The notes beneath the pieces were generated by a model that had not been told where the DNA came from, ran no database searches, and saw only the letters and a program-made list of their open reading frames with translations. A DNA stretch of 15,760 bases. Source: CAYYFV01 sp964451705 (GTDB taxonomy: Bacteria > Patescibacteriota > Gracilibacteria > UBA1369 > GCA-2718715). The stretch is from positions 1-15,760 of the forward strand of contig CAYVIV010000021.1 in assembly GCA_964451705.1 (NCBI GenBank), written 5' to 3'. This document shows, piece by piece, positions 7,301 through 13,671 of this stretch (positions are counted from its first letter, which is position 1; every line of letters begins with the position of its first letter). A program made the translations under genes and the position numbers.

Positions 7301-7643
7301 ATGATCTTTGAAAAACAGATAAAACTTGGGGTGCAAGTGGTGATAAAGCAGATAAATTTTATCGCTAGTTGTACCTCAAGTTTCGAATGGCAAGAATAGG
7401 CCTGATTATAAACTTTGCTCAAAAGTTTATGGTCATTGTTAACTCGCTTCTAAATGAGACTTAGTAATTTAGGAGGTAAGTGACAAACAGATTGTGAATT
7501 TGAGTGATCAAATTTGCAGGAGGCTAGCACAGCGATGTGTTAATTTCTACTTTAATCTCTTATCTGCTGCTAAAAATGCTATCCGAAACTTGAGGTTTCA
7601 AAAACTTCATTAACCATTTACTAATGATTAATGAGGTTTTTTA
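7301..7643 (+). ncRNA. Orphan structured RNA (~340 nt) with closing helix, four hairpins and pseudoknot
   Basis: This fills most of a 520-base stretch (7183-7704) without a protein gene. Between its own promoter and a terminator I find: a 5' hairpin 7322-7347/7358-7383 (25 pairs, one G-G mismatch, some G-U); a long-range helix 7373-7385/7584-7596 (13 perfect pairs), extended inward by 7387-7392/7577-7582 (6 pairs, one G-U) after one mismatch; and, inside it, hairpins 7404-7416/7422-7434 (13 pairs), 7447-7455/7467-7475 (9), 7493-7502/7509-7518 (10) and 7525-7531/7536-7542 (7 pairs, GCGA tetraloop). The 5' hairpin loop GCAGATAA (7348-7355) is exactly complementary to TTATCTGC (7560-7567). The 5' hairpin and the closing helix share one strand and exclude each other. 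No open frame of note is present. I do not recognise the family; it lacks RNase P, tmRNA and SRP hallmarks. That it is a structured RNA is well supported; function unknown. Confidence 0.82.
7600..7642 (+). terminator. Intrinsic terminator of the structured RNA, possibly bidirectional
   Basis: A 14-bp stem 7600-7613/7628-7641 (one G-U), a C/A mismatch, then 4 more pairs around the loop TACT, ending in six T (7637-7642). Five A at 7600-7604 give a T run on the other strand, so it could also stop transcription leaving tRNA-Gly. Confidence 0.82.
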
Positions 7644-7704
7644 ATTTAGCTGTTTAATAAAAAAAAACTCGATCTAATATGCAACAAGGTGCTGGCTGAG
7701 AAAA

Positions 7705-7779
7705 TGGAGCGAGTAACGGGAATCGAACCCGTGTTTGCGCCATGGCAAGGCGCCGTAATAGCCACTATACCATACTCGC
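7705..7779 (-). tRNA. tRNA-Gly (anticodon GCC), CCA encoded
   Basis: A 75-nt cloverleaf on the minus strand: acceptor GCGAGTA/TACTCGC (7 perfect pairs), discriminator T (usual for bacterial tRNA-Gly), encoded CCA, anticodon stem GCGCC/GGCGC, loop TTGCCAT (anticodon GCC), and T arm CGGGT TCGATTC with the CCCG return strand. It reads normal GGC/GGT glycine codons and is not a TGA-reading tRNA. Confidence 0.96.
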
Positions 7780-7793
7780 TCATTTGTGAGATG

Positions 7794-7822
7794 ATTATAT
7801 ACTTGGCTGATTTGTTGCGCAA
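7794..7822 (-). promoter_or_regulatory. Promoter of tRNA-Gly
   Basis: On the minus strand, TTGCGC (7822-7817), 17 bases, then a perfect TATAAT (7799-7794). The predicted start is a few bases upstream of the tRNA. It lies between the 132-aa gene's stop and the tRNA. Confidence 0.7.
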
Positions 7823-7829
7823 GCTTTTT

Positions 7830-8228
7830 TTATGAAACTAGCCTAAGGATGGCAGATTTAATAGCCAAGACCATAGCTCTGGGCCCCCCAACAATGGGCT
7901 CAGGATCTAGCCCTGGTGATGTCTCTTCTAATTTTTGCATTAAATATTGTTTTTGGATCTCAGTTAGTTGTGATTTTTGAATAAGTAGCTCTTTATTTTC
8001 ATAAGTTAACTGCTCTGTCTCATGGGTAATAATCAGTGCTAACTCGTTATACTGAAGTCTGTGAGACTGTGTTCTGGCTACCTCCTGTATTAATGCTTCG
8101 AAAAGGTATTCACTACTGCCAAGTAAAAGCTCACCATTCATAAAATCTGCTACTGAGTCTTCGATAGCATGCGTATGCTGCTGTGCAGTTCTAGCTGCTG
8201 GTAATGCTATGTTGGTGTGGTATCGCAT
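7830..8228 (-). CDS. Unrecognised 132-aa protein, mostly helical
   Basis: I do not recognise this small protein. It starts MRYHTNIALPAA and has no signal peptide or membrane segment. Residues about 20-105 are predicted helical by eye, rich in Glu, Gln and Leu with heptad-like spacing (EYLFEALIQEVARTQ, ELALIITHETEQLTYENKELLIQKSQLTEIQKQYLMQKLEE), so a coiled coil is likely. A Pro/Gly-rich break (SPGLDPEPIVGGP) precedes a short C-terminal helix (RAMVLAIKSAILRLVS). The gene has its own consensus promoter with a perfect inverted repeat over the transcript start, which argues that it is a genuine, regulated gene. The ATG follows the repeat by 4 bases with no SD. It lies downstream of ychF on the same strand and ends in TAA. 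Confidence 0.68.
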   Translation of the reverse strand: MRYHTNIALPAARTAQQHTHAIEDSVADFMNGELLLGSSEYLFEALIQEVARTQSHRLQYNELALIITHETEQLTYENKELLIQKSQLTEIQKQYLMQKLEETSPGLDPEPIVGGPRAMVLAIKSAILRLVS

Positions 8229-8232
8229 ATAT

Positions 8233-8257
8233 GATAGTTAAAAGTTTGTTAACTATC
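8233..8257 (-). promoter_or_regulatory. Operator-like inverted repeat upstream of the 132-aa gene
   Basis: Perfect 9-bp arms GATAGTTAA (8233-8241) and TTAACTATC (8249-8257) with a 7-base spacer. It touches the -10 box and covers the predicted transcript start, the usual place for a repressor site. It could also form a small RNA hairpin just before the ATG. No T run follows, so it is not a terminator. Confidence 0.6.
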
Positions 8258-8283
8258 TATAGCTGAGCCAGGTAAATTGTCAA
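8256..8283 (-). promoter_or_regulatory. Promoter of the 132-aa gene
   Basis: On the minus strand, a perfect -35 TTGACA (8283-8278), 16 bases, then TATAGA (8261-8256; 4 of 6). It lies in the gap after the ychF stop, so the 132-aa gene can be transcribed independently of ychF. Confidence 0.65.
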
Positions 8284-8294
8284 GTTTTTTGTCT

Positions 8295-9389
8295 TTAATT
8301 GTTGAATTTAAACAACATTACGTCTCCATCTTGTACCACATACTCTTTGCCTTCTAGGCGTACTTTGCCCTGTTCTTTGGCGCCAGTCCACCCCTGGGTA
8401 GCTACAAAATCATCTATGGTAACTACATCCGCTTTAATAAAACCAGTCTCAAAATCGGTGTGAATCACACCAGCTGCCTGGGGAGCTGTGAAACCTTTGC
8501 TGATAGTCCAAGCACGAACCTCTTTCTCCCCTGCTGTAAAGTAGGTCTGAAGTCCTAAAACATTGTAAGCTTCGCGAATGAGTGTATTGAGTGTTGGTTC
8601 GCTAAGTCCTAACTCTTCTAAAAAGCTTTGGGCTTCATCTGGTTCGAAGCTTAGTAGGTCGTGTTCGAGTTTAGCAGAAACTGGCACTAGATAATCTGTT
8701 GCTTCTAAGCCGATTTGCTCTCTAATTGCTGGTATGTCTAAGCTCGAAATTTGCTCTTCTTTGGCATTAACAACGTAGATAAAGGGTTTGGCTGTTAGCA
8801 GATGTAAGTCCTGGATGGCCAAAAGTTCCCGCGGGCTATCTGTAAAGCTGCGAGCCTTGTGACCGTCTTGTAGATGATCGTAGAGGCCCTGAATAATTTG
8901 CAAATATTCGACTTTGTCCTTCTTGCCACTTTTGGCTTCGGACTGGGATTTATGCAGACGTTTTTCGACTGTTTGCAGGTCTGCCATAATTAATTCAGTT
9001 TCTATGACTTCCCTATCGGATTTGGGGTCTATTGTGCCATGCACGTGATGAATGTCGTCGTCTTCGAAAACCCTAATCACATGAGCAATTGCATCTACCT
9101 GGCGAATATGACTTAAAAACTGATTACCAAGCCCCTCGCCCTGGCTTGCCCCTTTGACCAGGCCAGCTATGTCTACAAATTCAATTGCGGCTGGTAGAAT
9201 TTTTTCTGGCTGGACCATAGCAGCGAGTTGATCTAAGCGACTATCTGGAACTTCTACAATGCCAACATTAGGATCTATCGTACAAAATGGATAGTTGGCA
9301 GCTTCTGCACTGTGTGATTTCGTTAAAGCGTTAAAAAGTGTAGACTTGCCAACATTTGGCAAACCGACAATTCCAATTTGAAGACTCAT
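8295..9389 (-). CDS. ychF: YchF / Obg-like ATPase (OLA1 family), 364 aa
   Basis: Universal P-loop NTPase of the Obg/TRAFAC class that binds ribosomes and is linked to stress responses; family members hydrolyse ATP rather than GTP. Seen: G1 GLPNVGKST (9-17), the NYPFCTIDPNVG switch I region (32-43), G3 DIAGLVKGASQGEGLGNQFL (73-92), a helical coiled-coil insertion (about 130-200), NAKE (208-211) in place of the GTPase NKxD motif (typical of this ATP-preferring family), SAK (238-240), and the C-terminal TGS domain (about 281-363: TYFTAGEKEVRAWTISKG ... GWTGAKEQGKVRLEGKEY ... GDVMLFKFN). Length is exactly that of the family (about 363 aa). It diverges from rnhA across 73 AT-rich bases; no SD. Ends in TAA. 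Confidence 0.98.
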   Translation of the reverse strand: MSLQIGIVGLPNVGKSTLFNALTKSHSAEAANYPFCTIDPNVGIVEVPDSRLDQLAAMVQPEKILPAAIEFVDIAGLVKGASQGEGLGNQFLSHIRQVDAIAHVIRVFEDDDIHHVHGTIDPKSDREVIETELIMADLQTVEKRLHKSQSEAKSGKKDKVEYLQIIQGLYDHLQDGHKARSFTDSPRELLAIQDLHLLTAKPFIYVVNAKEEQISSLDIPAIREQIGLEATDYLVPVSAKLEHDLLSFEPDEAQSFLEELGLSEPTLNTLIREAYNVLGLQTYFTAGEKEVRAWTISKGFTAPQAAGVIHTDFETGFIKADVVTIDDFVATQGWTGAKEQGKVRLEGKEYVVQDGDVMLFKFNN

Positions 9390-9411
9390 AGTAAAATTTT
9401 ATTTATTTACT

Positions 9412-9439
9412 TGTATTTTTAGCAGATATGCGTAAATTT
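9412..9439 (+). promoter_or_regulatory. Possible promoter of rnhA
   Basis: In the 73-base AT-rich gap between the divergent ychF and rnhA starts, a TTGTAT box and a TAAATT box (4 of 6) stand 16 bases apart, which would start rnhA transcription shortly before its ATG. Both boxes are weak. Confidence 0.3.
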
Positions 9440-9462
9440 AAAAAGGGTAAATTACTTATGAT

Positions 9463-9909
9463 ATGCAATTTTATATAAAAATCTTTACAGATGGTAGTTG
9501 TCTTGGGAATCCAGGTCCTGGGGGCTATGGCGTTGTTTTACAGAAATTTGACTCGAAAAAGAAAAAACTCATAATCGAAGCAGAACTAGATGGTGGTGAA
9601 AAAGACTCAACAAATAATCGTATGGAAATCCTGGCTCCTGGCAGAGCTATGGAATTTTTGCTGCTAAAAAAGATTAAAAACTCTCATGTGGATATTTATA
9701 CAGATTCCAACTTGGTTTACAGTACCTATGTGAAAAAATGGAACAGAAAAACTAATCAAGATATGTGGGCCATAACAGATAAAGCCCTAGCTCGCTTGGT
9801 TGCTGATGGTAATAGAGTCACCTGGAACTGGGTAAAAGCCCACTCTGGCCACCCAGAAAATGAACGTTGCGACGAAATAGCCCGTACAGCAGCTGGATAC
9901 TACAAATAG
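9463..9909 (+). CDS. rnhA: Ribonuclease HI (148 aa)
   Basis: Cuts the RNA strand of RNA-DNA hybrids during replication and R-loop removal. Seen: the complete DEDD set, D10 in FTDGSCLGNPGPGGYG, E55 in NNRMEIL, D81 in YTDSNLVY and D137 in ERCDEIA, plus the loop His H127 in VKAHSGHPENERCDE. The basic handle region YVKKWNRKTNQDMW (89-102) is present, so this is the E. coli-type enzyme. Length is within a few residues of E. coli RNase HI (155 aa). One oddity: the helix after the catalytic Glu reads ILAPGRAMEF, with a Pro-Gly where relatives usually carry Ala residues. Single gene, convergent with trxA. Ends in TAG. Confidence 0.97.
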   Translation: MQFYIKIFTDGSCLGNPGPGGYGVVLQKFDSKKKKLIIEAELDGGEKDSTNNRMEILAPGRAMEFLLLKKIKNSHVDIYTDSNLVYSTYVKKWNRKTNQDMWAITDKALARLVADGNRVTWNWVKAHSGHPENERCDEIARTAAGYYK

Positions 9910-9949
9910 ACCTTATATATAAAAGTCTAGTTATAGATGCAAGATAGCT

Positions 9950-10261
9950 TTAGAGAGCGTCTAATTTTTCTTTGAGTGAATCTTTGGATTGAAAACCAAC
10001 AAGTTTCTCCACCATTTGCCCTTCGCGTAAAAATAGAACCGTTGGAATAGAAGTCACTCCATACTCCTGAGCAAGGTCTTGCGAGTCGTCTATATCTATT
10101 TTGACAACTTCAACTTTACCTTCATACTCTGCTGCTATCTCCTCTACTATTGGGGAAAGCATTTGGCATGGTCCACACCAATCAGCAAAGAAATCTATCA
10201 TAATTGGAAGAGCTGAGTCGGCGCGAAGTTTCAAAAAATCTTCAGAATTTATTGCCTGCAT
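9950..10261 (-). CDS. trxA: Thioredoxin (103 aa)
   Basis: Small cytoplasmic dithiol protein that reduces disulfides in client enzymes. Seen: active site WCGPC (W28, C29, C32) in DFFADWCGPCQMLSP, KIDIDD (54-59), and the cis-Pro P73 in VTSIPTVLFLREG; no signal peptide or membrane anchor. Length matches the family (about 105 aa). On its strand an extended -10, TG-T-TAAAAT (10294-10286), lies 25 bases before the ATG; no SD. It diverges from the big amidase/SpoIID gene and converges with rnhA. Ends in TAA. Confidence 0.97.
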   Translation of the reverse strand: MQAINSEDFLKLRADSALPIMIDFFADWCGPCQMLSPIVEEIAAEYEGKVEVVKIDIDDSQDLAQEYGVTSIPTVLFLREGQMVEKLVGFQSKDSLKEKLDAL

Positions 10262-10285
10262 ATAATCAGGGTTATTATTGCTTAA

Positions 10286-10294
10286 ATTTTAACA
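10286..10294 (-). promoter_or_regulatory. Extended -10 promoter element of thioredoxin
   Basis: On the minus strand TG, one base, then TAAAAT (5 of 6). No convincing -35 box is seen, which fits an extended -10 promoter. Confidence 0.4.
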
Positions 10295-10324
10295 TAATCT
10301 AAGACAAATGGTAGAGTAATTTGT

Positions 10325-10352
10325 TTTACTACAGACAATATTAGTTTATAAT
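10325..10352 (+). promoter_or_regulatory. Promoter of the amidase/SpoIID gene
   Basis: TTTACT (10325-10330; 4 of 6), 16 bases, then a perfect TATAAT (10347-10352). The leader is about 16 bases. AGGA (10369-10372) two bases before the ATG is a weak, very close SD-like match. Confidence 0.5.
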
Positions 10353-10374
10353 AAACTCAAATCAAACTAGGATT

Positions 10375-13300
10375 ATGAGAATACTAAAAAACATATTTAC
10401 AGCTACCGTGGTTACCTGTCTGCTGGCCCTGCCAGCAGTTGCCGCCTCTACTTCTGTGGCTTCTGCTTCTTCTGTGGAAGTTGTCGAAGTTGTGCGAGCT
10501 CCTGAAAGCACACAAACTACTAGTGGTATCAGTTTTGAATGTAAGACAGAATGCCTTTCTAACTGGTACAAGTCCAGTGCAAGCTTTTCAGCTGTGGTCT
10601 TTAATTTTTCCGATGAGGCAAAAGACCACCACCATGAGCATGAAGCAGAGCATGAACATGCAGAGCCTGGGGCCTTTGTGCAATTTGAATATCTAGATGG
10701 CGGGCTGAGTAAATGGGTATATTTTGAGCCAGATATAGATGGGGTAACAACTTATACAGAGCGAACTGCACTTGTAAACACAAAAACTGCAACTGGATTT
10801 AGAGTTAAACACAGCTTGGATGAAGACTTTATTAACGGGTTTGAACTTCTAGGTTTGGACACTACTAAAAGTACTGCTGCGAGCGAGACTGTGAGTGCTC
10901 GCAGAAATCTGTTGGCAGGAGTTGATTTTTTAGAATTAGGAGTGATACCTAGGACTGTGTGGGGAGGTTTTGAGAAAACACATACTAAATTAAAACTTTT
11001 AGCCAGTCGCAGCTTTTTGCCTAATTTCTCACAGCTTTATAAGGTAGACGATCCAGAAATTTTACAAGTATCTGGGTTTAAAGACAACAAGGCACTTTTT
11101 TGGCCAAGAGAGTATGCCAAAGATATTAAAATGATTGTTATCCACCACACTGCCTCGACCCGAGAGCTAGACAACCCTACCCAAGCTATTAAAAACATTC
11201 ATGAATACCATACAAATGTTAAACAATGGGGCGATATTGGATACCACTATATTGTTGCGCCGGATGGTAAGGTATTTGAAGGCCGGGCCGGAGGCCCGGG
11301 CGTTATAGGTGGCCACAGTTACGATGTAAACAAAGTTAGTGTTGGGATCTCTGTAATGGGAAACTATGAGTCCGACCAAGTATCAAATGCTACAATGCAG
11401 GCGCTGGCTAAGTTGATAGAAAAGCTAGTGCTGCAGCATGATTTAGATATTAATGCCAAAGTTGCATATAAAAAAATGCAAATAGATGTGCTAGCAGGTC
11501 ACAGAGATACTGGTAAGACTTTATGTCCTGGTAAAAATTTGCATAGCAGGTTAAATGAGCTTAGGTCTTGGGTGAGTTCTAATTTAGAGCTAAACCCAAA
11601 AGCTTTTAAGCTTGGCTCGGCAAATGATTTTAAGCTAGCTGGCAACTCCCAGAAAACCCTTCAGCTAAGCTTAACAAATAAAAGTTCGGATACTTGGCAG
11701 CGTGGCAAAACTAAACTACTGCCCAAAACTACAGAAGCTAGAGCTTACTTGCAGGGCAACATGCAATGGCAGATGGTGAGAGGTTCTGGGAAGCCAAATA
11801 CTACGAATATTTTTGAGGCCAATTTGGAAACGCTCAACAATGCAGGTTTTAAATCTTTGGAGCTAGAGATGCTCCACAACAACCGCAAATATGAGCAAAC
11901 TCTCTTTGTGAATTTAGCAATCTCTGCTGAAGATTTAAGCTATAAATTTGGTGCCAAGAGCCATAAGTTAACAGTTAAGACTGGGGCTAAAAAGCAGCTG
12001 AAAATTAAATTGAGAAATACTTCTGATACTGATTTTGATGCAAAAAATCCTGTTTACTTAGCGGTCTTGAATTCTGATTCGAGTCAGGACTTACTTAAGA
12101 TCAATTCTAACAGAATTAATCTTAAGGCAGGTGTTTCTAAGGAGATTAAGTTGGATGTTGTAGGAGCCGGCAGGGCCGGCTCCTACATTCAAAAGCTGGG
12201 ATTGCTGTCTAAATCAAATGGCGTTATAGATGGTCCCCTGTTGGAATTTGCTATAGATGTTGCTTCGAGCAAAACTAGCAATCGCCTTAGTTCGAAGACT
12301 CGGAATCTGAAAATGCAGTACACTTATAACTCGGCTCAAAATATAAATCAGTGGAAATCTGTGCAACTGCGGATTCCTAATAAAACACAGACCACTTGGG
12401 AGAGAGATAAGTTTATTGTAACTAGCTTAACGGATTTTAACACTTTTTTAACTTTACCAAAACTTAGGCAGAAACGGGTAAGGCCTGGTGAAACTGCGAT
12501 TGTGAATTTGAAAATTCGTACAGATAATTTGAGACCGCATACGGTTTTGTTAAGGTTCTTTTATGACAGAAAACTACTTTACAATAAATTTACTCGAATC
12601 TTTGTTAATCATAATCAAGCATTAGAGCCTAGTTTGGCTTTGAGCGGAGCAAGTACGGCCAAGAGTCAGCCTGCTGCGGGGTCTGCCAATGCACTGAATA
12701 CTAATGCTAATAATCGTAGTCCAGTTGTGAAGTCGAGAGCAGAAATTGTAACAAACAACGCACCAAAACATACGGCGCTTGGATCGAAATCAAAGGTACC
12801 TGCAGAGTCAGTTAACTCTGCTAGTTCTGCTATGGGACCAAGTGTAAGGGTACATATTACCAAGGCGAGCTTGAGTAAATATCAAATTAGCTGTAATACT
12901 GAATTTATTTCGAACCTTGGTGGCCTGCAAAAACATCCGGCGAAAAAAGTTTTGGAGATTAATATTTCGAGCCCAAACCAAGAGGTAGCACGCTTTGAAC
13001 CCTTGGATGCCAATGGCATTTGTGAAGTCATTAACCTACAAAGAAGCCCAGCATGGAATCCAGCTCTTAACGATAATAAGTTTAGAGGTATCTTAGAACT
13101 CAGGTTTGATGACAATCAGGCTATTTTGATTAACGAGTTAGCACTAGAAAGTTACCTTAAGGGACTCGGCGAGGTTTCTAACTCCAGTCACGTGCAAAAA
13201 GCTAAAACGATTATGGTAGCTGCGCGCTCGTATGCTTACTACTATCTAACTGCTGCCAAGAAATTTACTGGCAAGCCATACGACTTAAATGATGACCCTA

Positions 13301-13650
13301 ACAGCACCCAAAAATATATTGGCTATGGCATGGAACTACGCAGTCCATTGATTGTAAAGGCAGTTCAAGAAACTGCAGGCGAAGTGGTTAAGTATAACCA
13401 ACAAGCAATCAAAGTCCCCTACTTTAACCAAAGTGCAGGTTTTACTAAAAGCGCCAAAGAAGTCTGGGGCTGGCAAAACCTTCCATATTTAAACGGCGTC
13501 AAAGATCCATATTGCAAGCAAACTCAGTTTTTAGGTCATGGTGTGGGTATATCTGGCTGTGGGGCAAGTGGCATGGCGCGTGAAGGTTTTGATTATAAAT
13601 CTATTATCAACTACTATTTACCTGGTACGAAGGTCCAAAAAATATACTAA
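10375..13650 (+). CDS. Secreted PGRP-type N-acetylmuramoyl-L-alanine amidase fused to SpoIID/LytB domain (1091 aa)
   Basis: Probable dual peptidoglycan hydrolase acting outside the membrane. Seen in order: signal peptide (1-23, basic start, hydrophobic core, AVA|AS); an unknown beta-rich domain (about 50-160) interrupted by a His/Glu-rich run (84-97, six His); a PGRP/Amidase_2 domain (about 188-400) with IPRTVWGG, IVIHHTA, GDIGYHYIVAPDGKVFEGR, GGHSYDVN and AGHRDTGKTLCPG. Zn ligands H257, H376 and C384 and accessory Y290 and T382 are all present. Next come two or three Ig-like repeats (about 405-745; NKSSDTWQRG and NKTQTTWERD correspond), a Ser/Ala/Asn linker (about 750-820), and a SpoIID domain (about 855-1091) with LALESYLKGLGEV (catalytic Glu likely E933), AKTIMVAARSYAYYY, YFNQSAGF and LGHGVGISGCGASGMA. 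Known: amidases strip stem peptides, SpoIID cuts the bare glycan. Codons 596-604 are a GC-rich palindrome. tsaB follows 21 bases later. Ends in TAA. Confidence 0.93.
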   Translation: MRILKNIFTATVVTCLLALPAVAASTSVASASSVEVVEVVRAPESTQTTSGISFECKTECLSNWYKSSASFSAVVFNFSDEAKDHHHEHEAEHEHAEPGAFVQFEYLDGGLSKWVYFEPDIDGVTTYTERTALVNTKTATGFRVKHSLDEDFINGFELLGLDTTKSTAASETVSARRNLLAGVDFLELGVIPRTVWGGFEKTHTKLKLLASRSFLPNFSQLYKVDDPEILQVSGFKDNKALFWPREYAKDIKMIVIHHTASTRELDNPTQAIKNIHEYHTNVKQWGDIGYHYIVAPDGKVFEGRAGGPGVIGGHSYDVNKVSVGISVMGNYESDQVSNATMQALAKLIEKLVLQHDLDINAKVAYKKMQIDVLAGHRDTGKTLCPGKNLHSRLNELRSWVSSNLELNPKAFKLGSANDFKLAGNSQKTLQLSLTNKSSDTWQRGKTKLLPKTTEARAYLQGNMQWQMVRGSGKPNTTNIFEANLETLNNAGFKSLELEMLHNNRKYEQTLFVNLAISAEDLSYKFGAKSHKLTVKTGAKKQLKIKLRNTSDTDFDAKNPVYLAVLNSDSSQDLLKINSNRINLKAGVSKEIKLDVVGAGRAGSYIQKLGLLSKSNGVIDGPLLEFAIDVASSKTSNRLSSKTRNLKMQYTYNSAQNINQWKSVQLRIPNKTQTTWERDKFIVTSLTDFNTFLTLPKLRQKRVRPGETAIVNLKIRTDNLRPHTVLLRFFYDRKLLYNKFTRIFVNHNQALEPSLALSGASTAKSQPAAGSANALNTNANNRSPVVKSRAEIVTNNAPKHTALGSKSKVPAESVNSASSAMGPSVRVHITKASLSKYQISCNTEFISNLGGLQKHPAKKVLEINISSPNQEVARFEPLDANGICEVINLQRSPAWNPALNDNKFRGILELRFDDNQAILINELALESYLKGLGEVSNSSHVQKAKTIMVAARSYAYYYLTAAKKFTGKPYDLNDDPNSTQKYIGYGMELRSPLIVKAVQETAGEVVKYNQQAIKVPYFNQSAGFTKSAKEVWGWQNLPYLNGVKDPYCKQTQFLGHGVGISGCGASGMAREGFDYKSIINYYLPGTKVQKIY
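12159..12187. repeat. GC-rich perfect palindrome inside the amidase/SpoIID gene
   Basis: Arms GTAGGAGCCGGC (12160-12171) and GCCGGCTCCTAC (12175-12186) around AGG, plus one outer T-A pair: 13 bp in all. The inner 27 bases are 74% GC in an AT-rich gene and are exactly nine in-frame codons (VGAGRAGSY, residues 596-604). It looks like a small inserted palindromic element, or possibly an internal RNA hairpin. Confidence 0.75.
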
Positions 13651-13671
13651 GATTTACTGACTCTAACAACT

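Noticed and set aside
7301..7643. RNase P RNA, tmRNA, SRP RNA or 6S RNA as identity of the structured RNA
   Set aside because: The conserved cores are not found: no GAGGAAAGUC/ACAGAA, no tRNA-like ends or tag frame, no GGAA-loop SRP helix, and a multibranched rather than single-rod shape.
9903..9934. Hairpin TAGAC/GTCTA between rnhA and trxA as a bidirectional terminator
   Set aside because: Only a 5-bp stem with a large AT loop and no T run on either strand; too weak to list.
11283..11299. Second GC-rich hairpin (CCGGGCC-GGA-GGCCCGG) in the amidase gene
   Set aside because: It encodes the conserved EGRAGGPG motif of PGRP domains, so codon choice for Gly/Arg/Pro explains it.
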